From CAVPDE01 sp963702565 (GTDB lineage Bacteria > Desulfobacterota > DSM-4660 > Desulfatiglandales > HGW-15), in NCBI GenBank assembly GCA_963702565.1, contig CAVPDE010000024.1:124001-188000 (forward strand): 64,000 nt of DNA. The letters are read 5' to 3'. Each line of letters starts with the position of its first letter. Position 1 is the stretch's first letter. Below, one piece after another: positions 52,978-62,157 of the stretch. Below the pieces are notes generated by a model that was not told the DNA's origin, made no database searches, and worked only from the letters and a program-made list of their open reading frames with translations. Position numbers and translations under genes: made by a program.

Positions 52978-53127
52978 AATGCAGCTCCCCGCAGCAAGCT
53001 GCGGGGTATCTCTGGAGCGGAATTGCGCCGAAGCCCCACCCGCCTTCGCTCTCACGAGCTACGGCGCGGTCGCCTCGCCATTCCTCTCTGCAGCAAGCTG
53101 CAGAGTATCCTGGCGAAGGCGAATGAA
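52978..53127. repeat. 150-bp multi-hairpin repeat, copy 2
   Basis: Second copy of the element at 35234-35383. It differs at one base near the start and in five of six bases after GCTGCAGAG, which break the lower part of the 20-bp stem, while the CGCCA/TGGCG outer pairs and GCTGC core remain. Confidence 0.9.
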
Positions 53128-53462
53128 AGCGAAAGAAGCCTGAAGAGATTCTGACGAAGGATAGGTTGATTGAAATCATTAGAGGGCTGTTGCAGACTAA
53201 TCTTGATTTTGGTTTCCTGATGAAGATGGATCAAGCCGAATTGGAGACTCCGGTGGCTTGCATCAGAGAACGTGTTGGTAGGACCTGTAAGTAATCGAAT
53301 GAACACTATTAACGTTAAGCGATTTTCGTCATGCTGCTTCTATTATCGCCCACTGAGAATGAGTATGCCAGGCGGTTTTACGAATTCTCACGACATGACA
53401 CCTTTTTCCCTATTTGATTAGCATGTTTCCAGCATAGAGTTTCATGGAGGAGATCAGAAGCC
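53128..53462. other. gap upstream of mreB
   Basis: No gene or clear promoter was recognised. A GGAGGAGA ribosome site precedes mreB at about 53444-53451. Confidence 0.4.
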
Positions 53463-54494
53463 ATGTTTCTGCGATCAATATCCGGCCTTTTCTCTCATGA
53501 TTTAGCGATTGACCTCGGCACCGCCAATACCCTTGTCTACATGAAAGGAAAGGGCATCATCCTTAATGAGCCTTCAGTGGTTGCGATGAAGAAGGACGCC
53601 AGAGGGGCCAAAAAGGTTCTGTCGGTAGGGAAAGAGGCCAAGTCTATGCTGGGAAGAACCCCCGGAAACATTGTCGCCATCCGTCCCATGAAGGACGGGG
53701 TGATTGCCGATTTTGATATCGCTGAAGCAATGCTACGGTATTTCATCAGAAAGGCTCATGCCGGACATAGACTTGTAAGGCCCCGCATCATCATCGGAGT
53801 TCCAAGCGGGATCACTGAGGTGGAGAAGAAAGCGGTGAAGGAGTCAGCAGAGTCTGCCGGTGCCAGGGAGGTGTATTTTATCGAGGAGCCCATGGCCGCC
53901 GCCATAGGGGCGGGCCTTCCTGTGACAGAGCCCAAAGGGAGCATGATAGTGGATATTGGCGGTGGTACAACGGAGGTTGCTGTTATCTCACTTGGAGGGA
54001 TTGTTTATAGCATTTCGGTCAGAGTGGCCGGGGACAAGATGGACGAGGCGATTTTAGAATACATCAAGAGGAAATATCGCCTTCTCATCGGTAGCAGTAC
54101 GGCTGAGATAATAAAAACGACCATTGGCAACGCGTTTCCGGGAGATGCAATAGATAGCGTTGAAGTCAAGGGGAGAGACCTGACAACGGGTATCCCAAAG
54201 ATTCTATCCATGGACTCTGATGAGGTGAGGGAGGCGATTGGGGAGCAGGTCAACGCTATAGTGGGAGCAGTGCGCGCCGCATTGGAACAGATGCCTCCGG
54301 AGTTGGCGGCCGACCTTATTGATTTTGGGATTACGCTCGCTGGAGGTGGGGCCTTGCTCAAGAATCTGGATATGCTGCTCAGATCGGAGACAAAGCTTCC
54401 TATTAAGATTGCCGCTGACCCTCTCTCTGCGGTGGCTGTGGGCGCAGGTATGGCTCTGAGCAATCTAGAGATCTTGAGAAACCTGGAGAAATAG
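53463..54494 (+). CDS. mreB: rod-shape actin-like protein MreB
   Basis: Actin-fold ATPase that directs peptidoglycan synthesis along the cell side wall. DLAIDLGTANTLVYMKGKGIILNEPSVVA is phosphate 1 (residues 13-41), VDIGGGTTEVAVISLGG phosphate 2 near residue 160, and TLAGGGALLKNLDML the adenosine loop near residue 290. 343 residues, a full-length MreB. mreC, mreD and pbp2 do not follow, so this may be an extra, solitary MreB copy rather than the main one. Confidence 0.95.
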   Translation: MFLRSISGLFSHDLAIDLGTANTLVYMKGKGIILNEPSVVAMKKDARGAKKVLSVGKEAKSMLGRTPGNIVAIRPMKDGVIADFDIAEAMLRYFIRKAHAGHRLVRPRIIIGVPSGITEVEKKAVKESAESAGAREVYFIEEPMAAAIGAGLPVTEPKGSMIVDIGGGTTEVAVISLGGIVYSISVRVAGDKMDEAILEYIKRKYRLLIGSSTAEIIKTTIGNAFPGDAIDSVEVKGRDLTTGIPKILSMDSDEVREAIGEQVNAIVGAVRAALEQMPPELAADLIDFGITLAGGGALLKNLDMLLRSETKLPIKIAADPLSAVAVGAGMALSNLEILRNLEK

Positions 54495-54553
54495 TTTATC
54501 AAGAGTCTGGTATCTTTTGGTCAGGAAACCAAGGGGTATCTCAGGAGGCTTTG

Positions 54554-54850
54554 GTGAAAGAGGATAAAGAAAAATCATTGAAGCGTCGTAAAGGCATTGA
54601 ATTACCGGAGAGGCGTTTTGGATACATTGCGATTGAAAAGGGTTTCATCAAAGCGGATCAGCTCTATGAAGCCCTTATGAGGCAGAGAGCGCAAGAGACT
54701 GGAGGGGCAGAGAGAAGGCCGCTGGGAATGATATTGAAAGATCTCGGGTATCTTTCAGTTTCCCAAATCGACGAAATACTGCAAACACTTGAAGGCGAAG
54801 CGAAGTCAAAAAAATACTCCGATGCCATTGAAATAAAACCGCTGGGATGA
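54554..54850 (+). CDS. small protein resembling MshEN-type N-terminal domains
   Basis: 98 residues. FGYIAIEKGFIKADQLYEALMRQRA and RRPLGMILKDLGYLSVSQIDEILQTLEG form two helical units with a hydrophobic/Leu pattern similar to the N-terminal domain of type II/IV ATPases (MshE-like, c-di-GMP binding in those). The GTG at 54554 has GGAGG five bases before it. It follows mreB by 57 bp and probably shares its transcript; its role is unknown. Confidence 0.65.
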   Translation: MKEDKEKSLKRRKGIELPERRFGYIAIEKGFIKADQLYEALMRQRAQETGGAERRPLGMILKDLGYLSVSQIDEILQTLEGEAKSKKYSDAIEIKPLG

Positions 54851-54903
54851 TCGCCTCCGTTAAGGATTTCTGTTGTTAACCTATTTGTTCCCAGTTCCTC
54901 TCC

Positions 54904-54935
54904 GAACGAGCGATTCCGATACGAAGCTCATCGCC
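54904..54935. repeat. 32-bp dispersed repeat, copy 2
   Basis: GAACGAGCGATTCCGATACGAA and the following ten bases, matching 36445-36476 at 27 of 32 positions. Confidence 0.5.
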
Positions 54936-55021
54936 TCACGGGTTGAGGAGGCGTTCACGATTAGCAGAAAAAGAATGGATGGCCTTTACCACCTAGCCCC
55001 TCCACGGACCATGTTTTCATT

Positions 55022-55471
55022 TCAGAACTGAACATCAATCACACGGCCATCGGATACTTGGCACCTTCCGTCTCCTCCACTAGGAAGGCCCATCAAAGAA
55101 TTGGCCGCTCGGAACTTACATTTCATTGTATGGCCTTTGTTCCCGAAAAGAATGGCGTCGATATTTCCGGAGTACGATTCTATTGTTTCAAATGCTTCCC
55201 GATGCACGATGGTCGCTCCTGTTCCCTCCGTATCGAACCCTGTTACAAATCCGCTGCTAGATTCGTCTGCATACTTGCCTTTAAATGCTTCTCCGTCTGA
55301 AAGTGTTGTTCTCAGCGTTCCAGTCCCAAATCCGCTATCTTCAAATTGAAAACTTACTGATTCACCCCCCCGCTGGACCCTACCCTTCATTGTTCCTGAA
55401 CAAGCCGCAAGCAGGACGATGAAGAGCAAGAGAATGAATGCAACGCCTAAAGGGTTTTCCTTTTCCTTCAT
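55022..55471 (-). CDS. lipoprotein of unknown function
   Basis: 149 residues with a lipoprotein signal (about residues 10-24, FILLLFIVLLAAC, Cys is the lipidation site). The mature part is Gly-rich and beta-type (FQFEDSGFGTGTLRTTLSDGEAFKGKY, MKCKFRAANSLMGLPSGGDGRC). A related small group of lipoproteins exists in Gram-negative bacteria without known function. It is the third small exported protein gene in a row on this strand. Confidence 0.7.
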   Translation of the reverse strand: MKEKENPLGVAFILLLFIVLLAACSGTMKGRVQRGGESVSFQFEDSGFGTGTLRTTLSDGEAFKGKYADESSSGFVTGFDTEGTGATIVHREAFETIESYSGNIDAILFGNKGHTMKCKFRAANSLMGLPSGGDGRCQVSDGRVIDVQF

Positions 55472-55523
55472 GGCTCCCTCCCTCCTCATGGGTACAAGTT
55501 AACTCCCTACGGTGTTAACCAAG

Positions 55524-55727
55524 TTAACCTGGATTAACAACTCCGGTTTCAAAAGGGAGTATTTTGACCTGCCCCGGTTTTTGTACCAAGTCCGCCCCCG
55601 GAGCCCCAACCGGCGCTCCCCCTGAATCAGAGGGCAAGCCTTTGGCCCACGCCGCCGTTCCCTTCAACAGAGATATTAATCCTGCACTCATGGCCGCCAA
55701 TCTCACCAGGAAAGCGCGTCTTTCCAT
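55524..55727 (-). CDS. 67-residue exported protein with Tat-like signal
   Basis: MERRAFLVRLAAMSAGLISLLKGTAAWA has an RRxFL motif and hydrophobic core, as in twin-arginine signal peptides, with cleavage expected near AWA. The mature part of about 40 residues is Gly/Pro-rich (GAPVGAPG). The start after GAAGGG is chosen from the signal; frames upstream are unlikely. Without a cofactor-binding motif, its Tat use is unexplained. Confidence 0.6.
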   Translation of the reverse strand: MERRAFLVRLAAMSAGLISLLKGTAAWAKGLPSDSGGAPVGAPGADLVQKPGQVKILPFETGVVNPG

Positions 55728-55749
55728 AATCCCTTCTCTCCTCACCTTA

Positions 55750-55980
55750 TCATTCGCTTTTGCTGTCTTGCTTTTCATCGTCAGGGATACCCTTGTGCTT
55801 TTCCGTCTGCCGGTCAACGATCTTTTCTATGTCTTTTGTGGATTGATGATACTGCTTCACGGCCCTATTCCCCGTGAGCTCATCCCGCGCTTTTTCACCG
55901 CTGTCGCACCCGGCGAAAACAACCACGCCAGAGATCATCCCTAGCATGGACAACCAATGACACAACGACCATTTCTTCAT
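55750..55980 (-). CDS. small lipoprotein
   Basis: 76 residues, lipobox VFAGC following a hydrophobic helix (about residues 4-22). The mature part is hydrophilic with Lys/Asp/Glu (KQYHQSTKDIEKIVDRQTEKHKG), like a short coiled coil. GGGAG precedes the ATG. It lies downstream of the NarL-type response regulator and its terminator. Confidence 0.65.
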   Translation of the reverse strand: MKKWSLCHWLSMLGMISGVVVFAGCDSGEKARDELTGNRAVKQYHQSTKDIEKIVDRQTEKHKGIPDDEKQDSKSE

Positions 55981-56005
55981 AGCTTGCTCCCAACGCACGA
56001 TAAAC

Positions 56006-56042
56006 AAAAAAACCCTCCGCTCCTTTTGGGGAGACAAAGGGC
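56006..56042 (-). terminator. probable terminator after the response regulator
   Basis: On the minus strand, CCCTTTGTCTCC-CCAAAA-GGAGCGGAGGG precedes seven T. The stem is imperfect. It separates the regulator operon from the small lipoprotein gene. Confidence 0.5.
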
Positions 56043-56097
56043 CACGGGTCTACAATCTTATTTGGTGCCGCCTTTAATCTCTGTCCTTGACAGGGAC

Positions 56098-56775
56098 CTA
56101 GTCTTTCCATTCATCCACGTCTATCAAGCCAAGCTTCGCGGCGAAGCGAACCAGTTCAATGGAGCTCTGAAGCCCGAGTTTTTTCATGATGTTACCACGG
56201 TGGTTCTCAACCGTTTTGGGGCTAATGAAAAGCTTGTCTGCGATCTCTTTGGCGGAAAGGTCTTTGGCCAGCAGACCCATGATCTCTTGCTCTCGGGAAG
56301 TCAGGCTCGCATATACGCTATTGGTGATTTTCGTATCCTTTTCCGGAGGTTTTATGAGTTTCTCAATCACAGTATGAGAGACGGGACTATCCAGGTAACG
56401 CTCCCCTGCCACAACGGATTCCAGTGCGGCTAAAAGCCTTTCGGCGGCTGATTCCTTAACCACATACCCTGTCGCCCCAGCCTTGAATGCTTCAGTAATA
56501 TAATCTATTTTGGAATGCATACTGACAATCAAGATACGCGCCTTGGGCAAAGCACTTTTTATTCTCCGGGTCAGCTCAATGCCGCTCTCATCAGGCAACG
56601 ATATGTCCAACAGCACGAGATCAGGCTTGAGCTCTTCGGCCATCCGGAACCCTTCTGCCGCCGACCCTGCCTCGCCGACCACCTCGAACTTCGAGCTCCG
56701 TCCTATGATGACCTTGAGGCCTTCCCTGACCAGAGGGTGGTCATCGACAACCAATACGCTTTTCTTTTTAATCAT
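56098..56775 (-). CDS. NarL/LuxR-type response regulator
   Basis: 225 residues. Receiver: VLVVDDHPLVREG (acidic pair), LVLLDISLPDESG (phospho-Asp), ILIVSMHS and VVKESA (Lys). Output: LTSREQEIMGLLAKDLSAKEIADKLFISPKTVENHRGNIMKKLGL, the LuxR helix-turn-helix. Translated 24 bp after the histidine kinase stop if the ATG at 56775 is used. It probably regulates genes in response to the PAS kinase next to it. Confidence 0.92.
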   Translation of the reverse strand: MIKKKSVLVVDDHPLVREGLKVIIGRSSKFEVVGEAGSAAEGFRMAEELKPDLVLLDISLPDESGIELTRRIKSALPKARILIVSMHSKIDYITEAFKAGATGYVVKESAAERLLAALESVVAGERYLDSPVSHTVIEKLIKPPEKDTKITNSVYASLTSREQEIMGLLAKDLSAKEIADKLFISPKTVENHRGNIMKKLGLQSSIELVRFAAKLGLIDVDEWKD

Positions 56776-56798
56776 GTCAGAACCCGATTGTGAGAAGG

Positions 56799-58157
56799 TT
56801 AGTAATGCCATGAAACATGAACGGTTGTGCCTATCCCCTTCCGCGACTGTATTGAAATGGCCCCCCCTGAAAGGTGAGCCCGCTCCCTCATACTACTCAG
56901 CCCTATTCCATACCCCCATCCGTGTGTTTGGGGACCCTCCGCATCAAAACCAGCCCCGTCATCCTCGATACCGAGTTCAATTCCCTCATCCCTTTTCCTG
57001 AGGAAGACCTTAACGCTATTTGCCCCGCTGTGTTTCAAAACGTTGCTCAGGGCTTCCTGCAAAAGCCGGTAGATCACGATCTTGAGCTCTTTGGGTATAT
57101 CCCCTTCCTGCGCCGCAATCTCTAGTTTAACCTCAATGCCATGACTGCGCTTCTGGAATTTGGCACAATAGCTATCGACAGCACTGCAAATCCCTAAGTC
57201 TTCCAAGATGGAGGGGCGGAGACCGTCGATAATTCTGCGCAGCTCATCGATAGACTCCCCAAGCATGGAGAAAACCCTCTCCAGGGATGCTCCCGGTGCG
57301 GGACAATCCGGCGTTGCATCTAAACAGAGCCTCAAAAATAAGCTCGACGCGACAAGGTTTTGTGCGACGGAATCGTGCAACTCAAGTGCCACGCGTCGCC
57401 TTTCGGCTTCTTGAATACTCAAAAGCCGAGAGGAAAGGAAGTGCAATTCCTTCTCTGATCTTTGCAGTGCCTCCCCCATCCGCTTGCGCTCTTCTATTTC
57501 TTTTTGAAGTTCCGTGTTTGTCGCCGTCAGATCAGCGGTTCGCTCTGCAATTCTTCGTTCCAATTGGCTTTGAGCCTCTAAGAGCGCCTCTTCCGCGCGT
57601 TTCCGTTCAGTGATATCGACGACGGCTGTTCGAACCTGGATGGCGCTGCCTTCGTTCCCCTTCACTGCGACGCTTTGGAGCTGAGCATAGAAGGATTGGC
57701 CGTTTTTTCTTTTGAGCTCGATCTCGGAAAACTGCCTGTCCCCGGTCGTAAGGGCCTGTTTCCGGTGAGCATAAAACACCTCCTGGGAGCCCGGCGCAAC
57801 AAACTGAGAGAATCCCTTTCTCATCAAAGATGCCCTCTCAGAATCCAGTAGATCTGCACCCGCAAGGTTAGCCTCCAGAATCAAGCCTTTCTCATCCAGG
57901 GTAAAATACCCGACCGGGGCAAAGTCGTAGAGGTCAAAGTACCTCTCCCTTGACTCCGCAAGCTCCACTTGTGCTTTGCGAAGCTCCTCGTTCTGCATTT
58001 CCAACTCAATCTGGTGAACACGCAGTTCATGGATCAGCTTCCGGGCATCTGCCACAGGAGATTTCCCGAGATCAACGGATCCCTTACGGAGAGATTTCTC
58101 CGCGCGGTTTCGGAGTTTCTTGAACCCCTGGTCATTCTTTGCGCCGGTCTTTCTCAC
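56799..58157 (-). CDS. PAS-domain histidine kinase (NarX/DegS-type, HPK7)
   Basis: 452 residues, apparently cytoplasmic, no clear membrane helix. A PAS domain (about residues 70-190, FDLYDFAPVGYFTLDEKGLILEANLAGA) and a coiled coil precede the HisKA_3 box RRVALELHDSVAQNLV with the phospho-His and the ATPase: EALSNVLKHSGANSV, DDGAGF, GYGIGLSSMRERA. GTG start 4 bp after the CheB-CheR gene stop. Phosphorylates the adjacent NarL-type regulator. Confidence 0.93.
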   Translation of the reverse strand: MRKTGAKNDQGFKKLRNRAEKSLRKGSVDLGKSPVADARKLIHELRVHQIELEMQNEELRKAQVELAESRERYFDLYDFAPVGYFTLDEKGLILEANLAGADLLDSERASLMRKGFSQFVAPGSQEVFYAHRKQALTTGDRQFSEIELKRKNGQSFYAQLQSVAVKGNEGSAIQVRTAVVDITERKRAEEALLEAQSQLERRIAERTADLTATNTELQKEIEERKRMGEALQRSEKELHFLSSRLLSIQEAERRRVALELHDSVAQNLVASSLFLRLCLDATPDCPAPGASLERVFSMLGESIDELRRIIDGLRPSILEDLGICSAVDSYCAKFQKRSHGIEVKLEIAAQEGDIPKELKIVIYRLLQEALSNVLKHSGANSVKVFLRKRDEGIELGIEDDGAGFDAEGPQTHGWGYGIGLSSMRERAHLSGGAISIQSRKGIGTTVHVSWHY

Positions 58158-58161
58158 GCCT

Positions 58162-61100
58162 TTATCCTCTTGAAGTTCTGGCGGTCTTCTCGGTCACATC
58201 TTCGATGGCAAGGAGGATCAGCGCCCTGCCGGTCTTGTCAGGAGCTATTCTCCGCGCATTGAGGAGCATTTTCCTAAAACCGATGTCGGGAAATCTGTGC
58301 TCAACTTCATAGCCTTCAAAAAAATCGTTTTCCGGGATAATCCTTTCAAGAAGTTCACGCAACCCAGGAATGTCCCACTGCCGATTTCCGAGTTCATAGA
58401 TGAGCCGCCCCTCGGTGCTCCCCTGCTTCACCTGAAACGTTCGATAGAAGCTGGGGTTTGCCGAGATCACCCTCAGATCCTGGCTCAGCACAACCAGGGG
58501 CTCTCGAAGGGTAGCAATGGTCGCTTTTGCGAACTCACCTGCTTCATGGAGAGACTGGTTCAGCGATTCGATTTTGTCAGCAGCCGTCTTCCGCTCATGG
58601 ATGTCAAGGAAGCTGATGACCACACCGTCCAGGACATTGTCTGTGGTTCGATAAGGTAAGATCCTCATCAAATACCAACGCCCATCTTTCCCCTCCACTT
58701 CCATTTCTTTGAGCCCCGGTTTTCTGAGCACCTCCTCTGTATCCTCGGCCAGATTACCGTATTTCAGGTTGGAAACGACATGGCTGATGGGGCGTCCGAT
58801 ATCCGACTGGATCAAATGGACCAACTTTACGGCGTGGGACGTGAAGCGTTTGATCTTCAGCTCGCTGTCCAAAAAAATGGTAGGTATTTCGATGCTATCG
58901 AGGAAGTTTTTCATGTCATCGTTGACCCTTGACAGCTCATCCACCTTGCTTTGGAGTTCCGTATTCACCGTCACCACTTCCTCGTTAAGCGATTGCTGTT
59001 CCTCTTTCGAAGTTTGCAGTTCCTCATTAGCGCTTTGCAGTTCCTCATTGGTCGACTGAAGCTCTTCATTGGTTGCATTGAGTGCTTCATTGATCGTCTC
59101 CAGTTCCTCAATGGTGCTCTGAAGGCTTTCCTTTGCGTACTGCAACTCCCGCTCGACGACTTCAAGCTGCTTCTGCGGCTTCTTCTTGGACCGACCTTTC
59201 GTCTCAGCCCTTATCGACTTTCCCGCGGCTCTCACCTCCTCAAAAAAGACCATGAGCAACCCCGGCGGGGCTCCCCGCTCCGTCACCGGCTTGACGGATA
59301 AATCAACGGTTTGGATATCGCCGTTGCCCCTTACGCGCAGACCTTTGCAGGTAACGTCCTGTTTTTCCGCGTTCGCCTTTCGAATGGCGCGAGAGAGCTC
59401 TCCCTGCAAACCTTCCCGTGCCATGTCAAGGATGTTGAACTTGGCTTCGCCCGACGCCGGCTCCAGGTATTTGCCCGTTCTTCCATGAACGTACTGGATA
59501 TCCCCCTTTTCGTTGATGAGCACGCTCGGAGGCGCATACCTCTTAATCAGGAAACCCTCAGCCAGACGGCGAATGCCGGTTTCGCCGCTTCTCCAGCTGT
59601 GAAGCTTAGGGGCCTTTTCCAGCGGCTGCATGGGGGGAAATTCCACGACGGTGTAGGGAGCAGATGCTGAATCTTTGCGGGTAAAGATCTTCCACTTCCT
59701 ATCTACTGAGCTGAAGAGATCCACGAATCCCCCGATGTTTTCGGATGAGCCCAAGAAAAGAATACCCTTCGGTTTCAGGCTGTAGTGAAAAAGGGGTAGG
59801 AGCTTCTTCTGCAATACCGAGTCAAGGTAGATGAGAAGATTTCGGCAGCAAACCAGATCCTGCTTTGTGAAGGGCGGGTCTTTGATGATGTCATGAGGAG
59901 CAAAAACCAGCATTTCCCGGACGCTCTTCTTGACGCGGTAGGTTCCATCCTCCTTTGAGAAAAAACGCTTCAGACGATCGGCATCCACATCCGCCGCAAT
60001 GCTTTCCGGGTAGATCCCAACGCGGGCCAAGGCAATGGCATCCGCATCGATATCCGTGGCAAAGATCTGTACATTCAAACGTCGTTCCAGCGCCTCCAGG
60101 CATTCACTCGTGATCATGGCCACGGAATAAGCCTCTTCACCGCTCGAACACCCGGGGACCCACACTCTGAGGGAGGTTGTGTTCGGTTTGTCTTTGAGGT
60201 ATTCCGGCAAGATCTTTTTTTTGAGAATTTCGAAGGCTTCAGGGTCCCTGAAGAAGCGCGTCACACCGATCAGGAGTTCTTTGAACAGAATTTCAACCTC
60301 CCGAGGATTCTCCTGAAGGTAACGGACGTATTTCGAGATGTGATCGAGTTGATGGACATCCATCCTTCTCTCAATGCGTCTCCAGATCGTATTGGGTTTA
60401 TAAAGGGAAAAGTCATGGCCTGTTTGGGCTCTGAGGAGGATATAGATTTTTTGCATTGCATCAGGCAATTCGCCGTCTTTGGGAAAGTCCCTCGGGGCTA
60501 AGCTATTGGTCGCGCGTTTTGCATACTCGAGCAGGTGCTTCCCCATTTTTTCCGGCGGTAAAACATAGTCCACAAGACCGGTCTCAATAGCGCCCCTCGG
60601 CATGCTGTCAAACTTGGCGGTTTCCGGGGTCTGGACCATGGCCATCCCGAGTTCTTCCTTGATCGCTCTCAGGCCAAGAGCGCCGTCCGTGCCCATGCCG
60701 GATAGAACAATACAGATCGCTTTTTCTCTTTGGTCTTGTGCCAAAGACCGGAAAAAATAGTTGATGGGTAACCTCACAGCGCGGCTCCCGGTCGGTTCGA
60801 TAAGCTGGAGGGTTCCATGAAGGATAGCCAGGTCTTTGTTGGGCGGAACGATATAAACGGTGTTCGGTAGGATTCTTAACCCATCCTCTACCTGCATGAC
60901 CTTCATACGCGTACATTTTTGCACAAGCTGAGGCAGAATGCTGACATGGGTGGGATCAAGGTGGGGAACCAGGACAAAAGCCATGCCGGGGTTCTCAGGC
61001 ATGTTACGGAAAACCGCCTCAAAAGCCTCCAGCCCCCCTGCCGACGCGCCTATGCCGACTATGTAAAAGCCTTGCGTTGTGCCCGGAGAGATCGGTTTCT

Positions 61101-61185
61101 TGTCAACTCTGGTTTTTGCAGGGGCCTTTTTTCCAGCGGCTTTTTTACCGGCTGCTGCTTTAGGCTTCTCTTTCTTCTCAGCCAC
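58162..61185 (-). CDS. CheB-CheR-PAS hybrid protein
   Basis: About 1007 residues. Ala/Lys-rich N-terminus, then a CheB methylesterase domain (about 40-230) with GIGASAGGLEA (catalytic Ser), VPHLDPTH (His) and SGMGTDGA (Asp). CheR domain (about 255-520): N-terminal IWRRIERRMDVHQ, then WVPGCSSGEEAYS with the SAM site and CRNLLIYL. A coiled coil with repeated ELQSTNEELQ follows (about 680-760), then two PAS-like domains. There is no CheY-type receiver. Such hybrids may methylate and demethylate a chemoreceptor or act in two-component signalling. Start GTG at 61185 after GAGG. Confidence 0.92.
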   Translation of the reverse strand: MAEKKEKPKAAAGKKAAGKKAPAKTRVDKKPISPGTTQGFYIVGIGASAGGLEAFEAVFRNMPENPGMAFVLVPHLDPTHVSILPQLVQKCTRMKVMQVEDGLRILPNTVYIVPPNKDLAILHGTLQLIEPTGSRAVRLPINYFFRSLAQDQREKAICIVLSGMGTDGALGLRAIKEELGMAMVQTPETAKFDSMPRGAIETGLVDYVLPPEKMGKHLLEYAKRATNSLAPRDFPKDGELPDAMQKIYILLRAQTGHDFSLYKPNTIWRRIERRMDVHQLDHISKYVRYLQENPREVEILFKELLIGVTRFFRDPEAFEILKKKILPEYLKDKPNTTSLRVWVPGCSSGEEAYSVAMITSECLEALERRLNVQIFATDIDADAIALARVGIYPESIAADVDADRLKRFFSKEDGTYRVKKSVREMLVFAPHDIIKDPPFTKQDLVCCRNLLIYLDSVLQKKLLPLFHYSLKPKGILFLGSSENIGGFVDLFSSVDRKWKIFTRKDSASAPYTVVEFPPMQPLEKAPKLHSWRSGETGIRRLAEGFLIKRYAPPSVLINEKGDIQYVHGRTGKYLEPASGEAKFNILDMAREGLQGELSRAIRKANAEKQDVTCKGLRVRGNGDIQTVDLSVKPVTERGAPPGLLMVFFEEVRAAGKSIRAETKGRSKKKPQKQLEVVERELQYAKESLQSTIEELETINEALNATNEELQSTNEELQSANEELQTSKEEQQSLNEEVVTVNTELQSKVDELSRVNDDMKNFLDSIEIPTIFLDSELKIKRFTSHAVKLVHLIQSDIGRPISHVVSNLKYGNLAEDTEEVLRKPGLKEMEVEGKDGRWYLMRILPYRTTDNVLDGVVISFLDIHERKTAADKIESLNQSLHEAGEFAKATIATLREPLVVLSQDLRVISANPSFYRTFQVKQGSTEGRLIYELGNRQWDIPGLRELLERIIPENDFFEGYEVEHRFPDIGFRKMLLNARRIAPDKTGRALILLAIEDVTEKTARTSRG

Positions 61186-61400
61186 GGTGAGCACCTCTTG
61201 TCATGCTTTCGCCAAAACCAAACCGTGCGGGCAATAACTCACTCACGCTGATGTGAACCTATTTTAATTTGCCATAGGTTTGAAATTTTGAAAAGCTTTT
61301 TCTCGCAGCGTCCTGATTCCTGGATCATCCTACAACAGCCGCCTCCCTCAGCGCAGGACTTGCCAGAAGGGGCAAGAATGGCTTTGATTACTGCTGTGTT
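61186..61400. other. gene-free stretch
   Basis: No gene or clear promoter was recognised upstream of the CheB-CheR-PAS gene. Confidence 0.4.
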
Positions 61401-61430
61401 GTGGATACCGGCTTTCGCCGGTACGACGAA
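61401..61430. repeat. dRS3-like palindrome, inverted
   Basis: GTGGATACCGGCTTTCGCCGGTACGACGAA, the reverse orientation of the copy at 32820 with 6-bp arms. Confidence 0.6.
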
Positions 61431-61470
61431 TTCGCCTCAAGCAGCAAGGAATAGAACCCTAAGAAAATTA

Positions 61471-61509
61471 AAAGGGGTCGAGACCTAACCATCGGCCGGC
61501 CCGACCCCT
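61471..61509 (-). terminator. terminator of the 61533 membrane-protein gene
   Basis: AGGGGTCG at 61473-61480 pairs with CGACCCCT at 61502-61509; on the minus strand it is followed by TTTTAATTTTC. Confidence 0.8.
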
Positions 61510-61532
61510 GAGTTTTTGGTTTAGAGGCGTCC

Positions 61533-61883
61533 CTACAATTTGAGTTCCGCGAGACGTCTGGCGCACTCATCGGCAAGTCTGCCGTCGGCTTCCTTCTCCC
61601 CGGGCATTGTCGCCCAACCCTGCTGTTGCACGTACTCCCCTCTCTTCCAGTAGTCCAGCTTCTTCAGATCAACCAATCGTTCTTCCTTGTTTGGATCCTG
61701 CATAAACTGCGCGACGGAAATCGGCGCCAGGCGATCCATGACAGCACTCGCTGCCATTTGTTTCGCTTTGATCTGCGCAGAGCCGCTGGTCACCACCCAT
61801 CCTGCCGAGAAAATAACGATCAGCAGCACAATCGCGCCAAGCGCGCCACCCCACAGAAACGGTCTGATGTATTCTTTCTTCAT
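61533..61883 (-). CDS. single-pass membrane protein of unknown function
   Basis: 116 residues with one helix near the N-terminus (about residues 10-32, FLWGGALGAIVLLIVIFSAGWVV). The rest is soluble, probably periplasmic, with VAQFMQDPNKEERLVDLKKLDYWKRGEYVQQQGWATMPG. AGGAG precedes the ATG at 61883. It has its own terminator at 61471-61509. No family recognised. Confidence 0.7.
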   Translation of the reverse strand: MKKEYIRPFLWGGALGAIVLLIVIFSAGWVVTSGSAQIKAKQMAASAVMDRLAPISVAQFMQDPNKEERLVDLKKLDYWKRGEYVQQQGWATMPGEKEADGRLADECARRLAELKL

Positions 61884-62157
61884 CCGGTAGTCTCCTCTAA
61901 GCCTGAGAAGGTTAATCCTGTGAGCCTTCAAACTCCAGCTGTTACCTTGATTCACTGGTCGTGGTACGGCTACCACGGGTTAAGGTGTGTTTTGCTCTGA
62001 TAGGAGGGTGAAGTTGGGAAATGACAAGATAAGGAAAGGGTAACGGCATTTCAAGCTCCCGACAGAACGTCCTTGCCCCATCGGGAGCGGGGTTCAGAAA
62101 TCTTGGTTGGTTTCTTCACGAGAAGGTCCTTTCCTGGTAATCGGTCGCCGTGGGATA

